Source: Pohlia nutans (lineage: Eukaryota > Streptophyta > Bryopsida > Bryales > Mniaceae). Taken from it: a stretch of DNA of 64,000 nt. The stretch's first letter is position 1; each line of letters begins with the position of its first letter. Below the pieces are notes generated by a model that made no database searches, was not told where the DNA came from, and saw only the letters and a list, made by a program, of their open reading frames with translations. The position numbers and the translations under genes were made by a program. The DNA lies in NCBI GenBank assembly GCA_022496805.1, contig CM040102.1:22259955-22323954 (forward strand). Reading direction: 5' to 3'. Of this stretch, positions 57,201-64,000 are shown piece after piece.

Positions 57201-59810
57201 TTCAAAAAAACCTTTTTTTCAAAATTCAACAATTGAATTTGAACTTTTAAAACTAAAGGATTGTGCACACAAAAGTTCACAATACTTGACTATATAGATT
57301 ATAAGATATATACATTTGCATGAAAATAAAAGAAAATTAAAACCTGCCCAAAATTCTCAATTGCTAATTTTCTTCCTATTTTGAAAATGTTTCATTGCAG
57401 AAATTTGTTGCTCTTCACTTTCACAATTTACAAAATGTTAGTTAATTGTATTCCAAAGTTGATAAGTAGGAGAATGATATAACATATTCAAAACAATATT
57501 GTAAATGACGGAGGTTCAAACCATTGACAAACACATGTAATTGTATTGGGAGCTTGGTTTTTTGGGAATATCTCAATCCAAAGGGCAAAGACAAATACTA
57601 TTTTCTATGTTCAAAGTAGGAAAAAAAAAATTACAAAAAACTGCAAATTCTCCAATTTATATCTCTTAATGAAGTTAAGTTTCTCCACCCTACCCAACCG
57701 CACTAGAATTTTGTGACTCCTCTTGCAATGAAATTTTTGAGCTCCGGAGATTTTTTCTCTTTTATTTTATTTTTATTTTTATTTTTTCTTCTTCAATTTT
57801 TGTTACTATCCTGAATAACATCATGTCATTTGCTTTTGTGTCAAATTTTATACCTTTTGGAGTAGTTTAGCATTAGTTAAAGAAATAATGGACCCTCGAG
57901 AGGGCCCTTCCATAAAGTTTCCAGAGGGATCCTGGATTAGATTTAAATGTAGTATCTAATTAGAAGATGAAGTAAAACCCTATACCCACCCACTCTTAGG
58001 AGCACAGATAATCATGACAAGAGAGTAGTCAAATCGTTTCCATTGAAGATAGAAGTTAGTGTCTTAGATGTTATGTATTCTTTTAGTCCTCATAAGACGT
58101 TCCATCCACTGCATGTGTACACTAGTTTCCTAACAAAATATATATTTTTAAATACACAAAGAAAATGGAAATTAACCTTCTCCGCAACTAAACCTACCAT
58201 TGTAAATTCACATCAGATGGTAACTAATTTAAGTCAGAGTTTTTGTCCTTTAATAGGCTACTAAGACCCACGCTTGTGAAACTCAAAGGACCCTCTTGGA
58301 GGTTCATTTTTTCTCTAATGTTGTTTAAACTACTTGGCCTCACGAAAGAAAGTCTTTGGACAACTTAACTTTGTTTACCAATATCCAGTGGGAAAAAAAT
58401 TATATTATGACAACACTCTTGAAATTCCTCACGTTCACTAAAAATCTCAATAATAGTAAAATCAAAATTAACATTGTGAGAACTTGCTATGTTTTTAAAT
58501 ATCCTAGTGAGAACACTTGATTATTTAAGCGTTAATGATTATGTAAACAAATTCACACATTCTCTTTGTATTCACATAAAAAAATCTATTGTACTGTACA
58601 CTAGTCTCACTGAGATGGCTCAAAATGTTTTGAAGACTTATCTATACGTCTAAGATGCCAGAGATTGAACTAGCATTTCGAAACTCCTACTCCATGATCT
58701 CCACTGCAACCATATAAAGGGCTTCACTTTGCAAGGGTCTGATTCAGACAACCTGTTGTCAAAATTTAATTTCCATGTCACACTATGCCAATCAAAACAT
58801 GACATGTGACACTTTTGCATGAACTAATTACTTTATTTTGAAATTTACCACCTCTGCTGTCACAACATTAACAAACTTACAATGTATGCATAGTTCATGC
58901 CACCAATGATACAGATATATCATGCAACTATTCCTCCACAAAAACAAATTTCATATTTCATTACTATTTGCAACGTTCTATCTAAAACCTAGATATTATA
59001 TAACACAGTTTGGGATGCAAAAGAGAAAATACTTGTACCGTGAATTACAACTCTAGTTCAAAAACCGTTGAAAATAAAGAGTTTATCCATGCTTGAAGAG
59101 CATGTATAGCAAGGACTACTATTGGTGCATCCTTTTAAAAGTAGATTCTAGTGTAGTTTGTCCTATGTTAGGTAAACAATAATTATTTTAAGTCATATTC
59201 TATCAAGATAAAAAAATTATATGACGTTTGTGCAAAGAATCTCATGTATCCAAGAACTACATTGCCTAGAATCTCATTAATTACACCATAAATATGACAA
59301 AGTAATGACAATTAGGGTATTTAGTACAATTCACGATTTGTCATGTACCGTTGTTAATTGCAATGGATGAATGACTTGCAACGGTGTTTCTATAGCAATG
59401 CCAAAAACTTTATAATTTACTTGTACAAAATGACGACATTTAAAAACAAATCATACATATGTGCCTCAAATTCCAATTATGGTAAAATAATTACTAAGAA
59501 CCTTTTTGCCCATCATGGAGGTAGAGTACGTTATAATTTATAGCATCTGAAAACAATTTCAGAACCACAATAAACATAAACTCATGTCCATCCCATAAAT
59601 TTACATGATTAATTTAATGGACTTGAAAATAATTTAATTTGAGGACGATTATTTTTTTTCCATACAAATTTGGAAGACTTTGCATAAACTATTGATCTAG
59701 TAAATTGAATCCTAAATAACTTAATTACATTTCCATTTTAAATAGTACTACGAATATTGTTTCTATGAATAGTAAAAAACTATTACATGTTGCAGAAATA
59801 ATTATACAAG
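57200..59810. other. AT-rich stretch without a recognised gene
   Basis: GGACCCTCGAGAGGGCCC near 57892 and GGACCCTCTTGGAGG near 58288 might bound a further element. No coding frame is convincing. Confidence 0.5.
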
Positions 59811-59818
59811 TATTTTAA

Positions 59819-60830
59819 CCCCTACAAGCCCGAGGGTACTGGACAAAACATAAATGTGTTATAATATGTGTCTTCCAGATGTTTGATGAAGTTTGGTTCA
59901 ATATTCAAAATGTAGGGCATAATCTATTTAAATTATTCATACGGTTAGACTTCCAAGAGAAAATTACATATTATTTTAAGAATTTAACAGCATTACCTCC
60001 TAAACGTTCTCATCTTTATTAGGTTTGGCAATTTTTCAAAGCTGCATAATAAAATGCAACTAAGAGGGATATTTTTAAGTTGATGAATGAATAAAAGTTG
60101 CACACTATGCATTTTAGATTCTATACATACGGTTAGATTTGCGATTGCTATCACCAATATTTGTGAATTAAATTACAAACTTAAAATTTAACACTCTTTT
60201 GTAATATGATTACCAATAACATACTGTCAATCTAATAATGAAATTTGTTGTGATGGGTTGAAATGTAATACTCTAAGTGTAGTGATTTTTGAAGATTTTT
60301 TGGTTGCTTAATTTTAGTACTTAACTTTTTCAATAGCACTTTCAGACTAAAATCTTTGAGATTTTGGGTGGATTACTAGAACATGAAATGAGGCATAAGA
60401 ATTTCACAAATCACCCCTTTCTAATCGGATCACACATGCACGGAGCTATCTTCCCATAAAAGTTTCCATAATAAATCCACACTGCAAAAAGTACATGATG
60501 GATGAGAAAACAGACTTCAAATCCGTACATCATGCAAAATATGCATGGTTGGGCAATTAGGCGTTAACCTTTGAATAATTTTATGATTAGTAAAACTTAG
60601 CATGATTAGTTAATATTGGTTTATCCTTTGTAAACTTCCAAAAAACAAAAGAAATGATGGAGGTCACATCATTACTGTCTCCAAATACCAAATTTTATAA
60701 CACTAAGACAATGTTGAGGTAATTCACTAGCTTTGAAAAATTCTCTCGATTAGTCTCCCTTGAATTGACATAATTCAAATTGCTTTAGAAATTAAACTTG
60801 ATGAGTCGGTCATAGAATTAAAAAAATGTT
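59819..60830 (+). mobile_element. TTAA-type MITE, family H copy 2, with nested family A
   Basis: Left end CCCCTACAAGCCCGAGG after TTAA at 59815-59818. It follows copy 1 (21793) until a family A element at 59997-60563, then continues (CCTTTGAATAATTTT). The right terminus has decayed; the end given is approximate. Confidence 0.65.
59997..60563 (+). mobile_element. TTAA-type MITE, family A copy 8 (nested)
   Basis: A 567-bp copy, left end CTCCTAAACGTTCTC after TTAC, right end GGGCAATTAGGCG before TTAA at 60564-60567. The paralogous family H copy has GCATAAACCTTTG uninterrupted at this place (about 21969). Confidence 0.8.
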
Positions 60831-60834
60831 GGTG

Positions 60835-61198
60835 TTGTAGGGGACAAATGGCTGCCGTATGGACAAAGGGCTGCCGTAGGGATGGGCAAAGGCCTACTAC
60901 AAAGGGGTAACGATGGGCAAAGGCCTATTGTATTGAATTAGACCTAAATTGTAGAAAATTTGTAGAAAAACCGAAATATAATATTATTAATTTTCAATGC
61001 TCAAAACATAATATTATCAATATACTTTTCAATGCTCAAAATATAATATTATTAATCCAAAAGCTCTCTCATGGCCTCTACAAACCTTAATACCTAAATT
61101 TCAAACCAACTCCTTTTGGATTCGTGGTATTTTTTGTTCTTACAAATCTCCCTTCACATCAACCTCTTTACTACAAAACATTTACTGGATATACTTTA
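60835..61198. other. No gene; short direct repeats
   Basis: ATGGGCAAAGGCCTA occurs twice (about 60881 and 60912), and CAATGCTCAAAACATAATAT-like words repeat near 60995 and 61030. Confidence 0.5.
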
Positions 61199-61202
61199 TT
61201 AA

Positions 61203-61753
61203 CCCTTAAAGGACCATGTGGCCTTGGGAGGGCCACATAGGGTCTAAAAATTGTATTTTGATCTCTATGATAGTGTTTTTAGCAAAAATTAAAAAGTCAT
61301 CCTCCTCCTAAATTTCTCAAACCATCTATTGTAGGTATTTATTACTAAAACAATCAATATTAAGTGAGATGTATAAGTCAAAAAATTTACATATCTAGAA
61401 TTCAAGTAAACTTGTAACATGCATGATTCCATGAGGTTTTGTTCAATCATATATTTTTTCCATAATGTATCAAATAAAATTTTCTTTTTTTGATCTTTTA
61501 AATTTCTAATCTTAGGTTTATCCGTCATCTAAATTGTAGAAAAACCGAAATACTCTCAACAACACTTTTTGATGACTTACTTTGGAGCAATGACAAAAAT
61601 TTCTAAATTCATCAATCACAGTAATAGATTATATAGTGTGATTTATTTTGGAGTACACTATAATGCACAAAAAGAAGTTTATAAAAAAAAGCACGAAATG
61701 AAAGTTGTAAACATACTGTTTAAAAATATAAAAAACTTCTTGTCCTTTAAGGG
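61203..61753. mobile_element. TTAA-type MITE, CCCTTAAAGG family
   Basis: Left end CCCTTAAAGGACC after TTAA at 61199-61202, right end GTCCTTTAAGGG followed by TTAC. About 551 bp, non-coding; GGCCTTGGGAGGGCC near the left end is palindromic. Confidence 0.7.
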
Positions 61754-61757
61754 TTAC

Positions 61758-62297
61758 GTTGTCGGTTGTATCCAGTGGTTGAATTTGTTGTTACTAATTT
61801 CAAACACTGATTTTGACGTAGTGCCTAATTTCAAATGAAAAGAATCCCAAAAAAAAAGTGTGGGGACTATCTTTTGTTTTTTAGACCAATTTACCATTCT
61901 TCAAAGTTGTTAAAATTGCATTTTTTTACAGCTCAAAATCCTACAATTCCTACATACACTGAAGAAATTGTTTTTCTATCAAATTTCTTTTATGTAAGCT
62001 CAACAAACATCCCACCTACACCTTGTTGTTCATTACTAAAATTTTCACTTAAATTTTTATTTCACTACAATACAAAGTTCATACTATTTAAGTATTTTTA
62101 AAATTACTATAAATTTTACAACAAAAAAACTTTGAAAAATCTTATAAAATTCATTATTATTTAAATAATTATGGAAATTTTTTGGGTAAATTGGTTTACC
62201 AATAACTGATATGAAAAAAATAATAGAAAATATCATATTTTAAAATGTTAGGAATTGATGAAGTTTGTTGGGTACTTGTAGTGTGGACACTTTTGGG
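61758..62297. other. AT-rich stretch, nothing recognised
   Basis: Short frames (61835-62101) are AT-rich and lack any domain. Confidence 0.5.
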
Positions 62298-62301
62298 TTA
62301 A

Positions 62302-63274
62302 CCCCTCACCGCCGGAGGGGACGAAAAGTGTCCTCTCATAGTCTGGCAGTAACATTCAAAGTGCTGTAACTTTTGCATCCAATGTCCAAATTCAATAAAA
62401 CTTGTTGGAAAAGTTGCGCATATTAGTCTAGTTTTAGTGGTAAAATTTTCAGATCAATTCAAGATGTATTGAGTTTTTGAGACCCATTCGAAGTTCACAG
62501 GTTCAATTTGAGTTCACCTCACTGCATTATGATGGCTGCAACTTCGGGGGTTTGTATCTTTCTCATCAAATGTTTTTTTTCAATAAAAAGATTTGGGTTT
62601 TGTTCTCAATAAAGCCTAGTTATTGTGCTGAAATTTTCATGTCAATCCAAGTTGTTTTGAATGTTTGGGAGCAAATTTCGAAGTTCAAAATCCAGACATT
62701 TTTTCATTACAATGAACTTCGGCAGCTTATAACTTCTTCATACATGGTCCGTTTTCAATAAATTTTGTTGGAAAAGTTGCACATACCAGTCTTGTTTATA
62801 AGGTTAAAATTTCATATGAATCCAAGAGGTTATGAGTGACTGAGAAGCATTTTAGTAGAGGTAGGTTCAGACATAGATGTGATTTTTTGCTTCTTTTTTC
62901 ACTGTTTTTTGACATTTCAAAACAATTTTGCAGACACAATGAGTCAATTGAATGAGATTTTTTTTCACCAAAGTGTTTGTTTTTTGGTTTGAATCACTTT
63001 GTAGTTTAATTTTTTTTCATTTGAGTACGTTTAGAAATCGAATTTCACCTCCAAATGTGTTTTTAAGAAAATTTCAGCATCTTTTTCAACACTAAAACAT
63101 TATAATCTTTCAATCTATACGGTCAAATGACCCCAAATTTTGTTCACACCATCTACAACATGCACACTACAATATTGTACGGTTGAGATTTTCATACCTC
63201 ACTGAGATTTAGACTTATAGGACTTGAAAAGCAAGTCAGCTTTTACACATGTTTGGACTTCAAGCGGTGAGGGG
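62302..63274. mobile_element. TTAA-type MITE, family I (CCCCTCACCGC)
   Basis: A 973-bp element with ends CCCCTCACCGCCGG and AAGCGGTGAGGGG, flanked by TTAA at 62298-62301 and 63275-63278. The interior holds internal repeats such as TTGTTGGAAAAGTTGC (about 62402 and 62767). It shares only CCCC and TTAA with the other families. Confidence 0.8.
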
Positions 63275-63556
63275 TTAAAGTATATGAAACTTACAATGTG
63301 AGAATTACTCAACAAGTTTGGAAAACGTCATCTGGAAGACCCCACAGAGCTCCGGAGGGATGACTGCCTTGACAGTCGGCCACCTTTCCCCAAAGTCATT
63401 GTTTCTTCTTCTGCAAAGTCGTTTCTTGTTGAAAACTGGTAGCAAACCTGACGCTTTTGACTCTGCAGTTGTCGCTTTTGACTCACTAAGGACCACTTTT
63501 TCTTGTCTGTTGTGTCGCCTGTGACTCCTGAATTTCTGAAGTGACTCACAATAGGA

Positions 63557-63775
63557 ATGAAAAGCGTCGAGGTTGAAAGCTTAGGGAGGAGATCGGTGGA
63601 TTTTGGTGGTGATCCTACGACAGTATTCCTGCTTGCTAGGGTGAAGGAGAGCGTGCGAGAGAGGCTAGTAGCATCAAGAGTCACGGAGGGGACACTGGTA
63701 GACTTCTCCAAGTTTGTGCGGAAGGCTCATCTCCACAGGCTGAAGGCTCTTACAGTACGCGTGCATCGCTGGTAA
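63557..63775 (+). CDS. Weak open frame, unknown
   Basis: A 72-codon frame in a locally GC-richer segment encodes a basic peptide (VFLLARVKESVRERLVASRV). No domain is recognised. An overlapping minus-strand frame (63328-63711) is equally open, so coding is doubtful. Confidence 0.2.
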   Translation: MKSVEVESLGRRSVDFGGDPTTVFLLARVKESVRERLVASRVTEGTLVDFSKFVRKAHLHRLKALTVRVHRW

Positions 63776-63899
63776 CCTGTTTTCAAACTCATAGTTATGA
63801 TTTTGAACTCATGTTTTTTGTTCCCAGTTGCATCTCTGAATGATGGAATTCTTAGCCCTAGCTAGTCCCGAGTTTGCATGAAGCTCACAAATTCTGCAA

Positions 63900-64000
63900 G
63901 ATTGCTCACTCCTACTTGGTATTCGCTCGTTCCTGCTTAGTACTCACTCCTATTTGGGACTCGCCCAATCTTGCTTGGTACTCACTCACTAGTCACGACT
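63900..64000. repeat. Short degenerate tandem repeat at window end
   Basis: About five ~20-bp units of the type ACTCACTCCTACTTGGTA, continuing to the window edge. Confidence 0.7.

Noticed and set aside
1633..62301. CCCTAAA words resembling the plant telomere repeat
   Set aside because: They occur singly at the ends of TTAA-flanked elements, never as tandem arrays, so they are MITE termini rather than telomeric DNA.

Overview
The window looks like AT-rich nuclear DNA of a land plant, probably a seed-free lineage (bryophyte, lycophyte or fern), though this is inferred only from gene style. Supporting signs are a TIR-NBS-LRR immune receptor with short phase-0 GT-AG introns, intron-bearing fragments of a glucosylceramidase and a proteasome alpha subunit, a tRNA-derived SINE, LINE remains and dense non-autonomous DNA transposons. 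No bacterial, organellar, rRNA or CRISPR features were seen.

Layout. 0.2-9 kb: almost only MITEs. 9.1-13.5, 19.4-20.5 and 22.4-24.6 kb: three paralogous copies of one segment that carries a two-exon unknown transcription unit, a ~210-bp unit and degenerate tandem arrays. 25.8-27.6 kb: 5'-truncated LINE on the minus strand. 28.6-32.9 kb: decayed transposon with ~30-bp terminal repeats, coding remnants and nested insertions. 33.3-36.7 kb: nested MITEs, a full-length SINE and a duplicated ~300-bp leader-like segment. 37.8-41.7 kb: the only well-preserved host gene, a TIR-NBS-LRR receptor whose C terminus is a RanBPM-type SPRY domain. 42.9-45.4 kb: decayed exons of a non-lysosomal glucosylceramidase (GBA2-like) followed directly by decayed exons of proteasome subunit alpha-7/PAG1, both with introns. 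45.5-47.0 kb: remnants of a C48-like peptidase and a Myb/SANT-like protein. 52.0-55.9 kb (minus): a large DUF7869-type, transposase-like gene split by one frameshift. 56-63.3 kb: more MITEs. 63.5 kb: a weak open frame.

The dominant pattern is a set of at least nine MITE families, about 26 copies, that share termini starting CCCC or CCCT, insert at TTAA and duplicate it. These are piggyBac hallmarks, a superfamily mainly described outside land plants. Two insertions can be checked against paralogous empty sites inside this same window. CACTA-like (3-bp duplication), Mutator-like (9-10 bp) and Harbinger-like (TTA) MITEs are also present, several nested, so relative insertion order can be read.

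The most notable gene is the TIR-NBS-LRR-SPRY receptor. Its TIR domain keeps the expected catalytic Glu, but one base is missing exactly in the P-loop, so this copy is either a recent pseudogene or carries an assembly error. The combination of nucleotide-binding receptor, LRR and C-terminal SPRY/B30.2 parallels fish NLR-B30.2 receptors and would be a convergent or integrated-decoy design in a plant.
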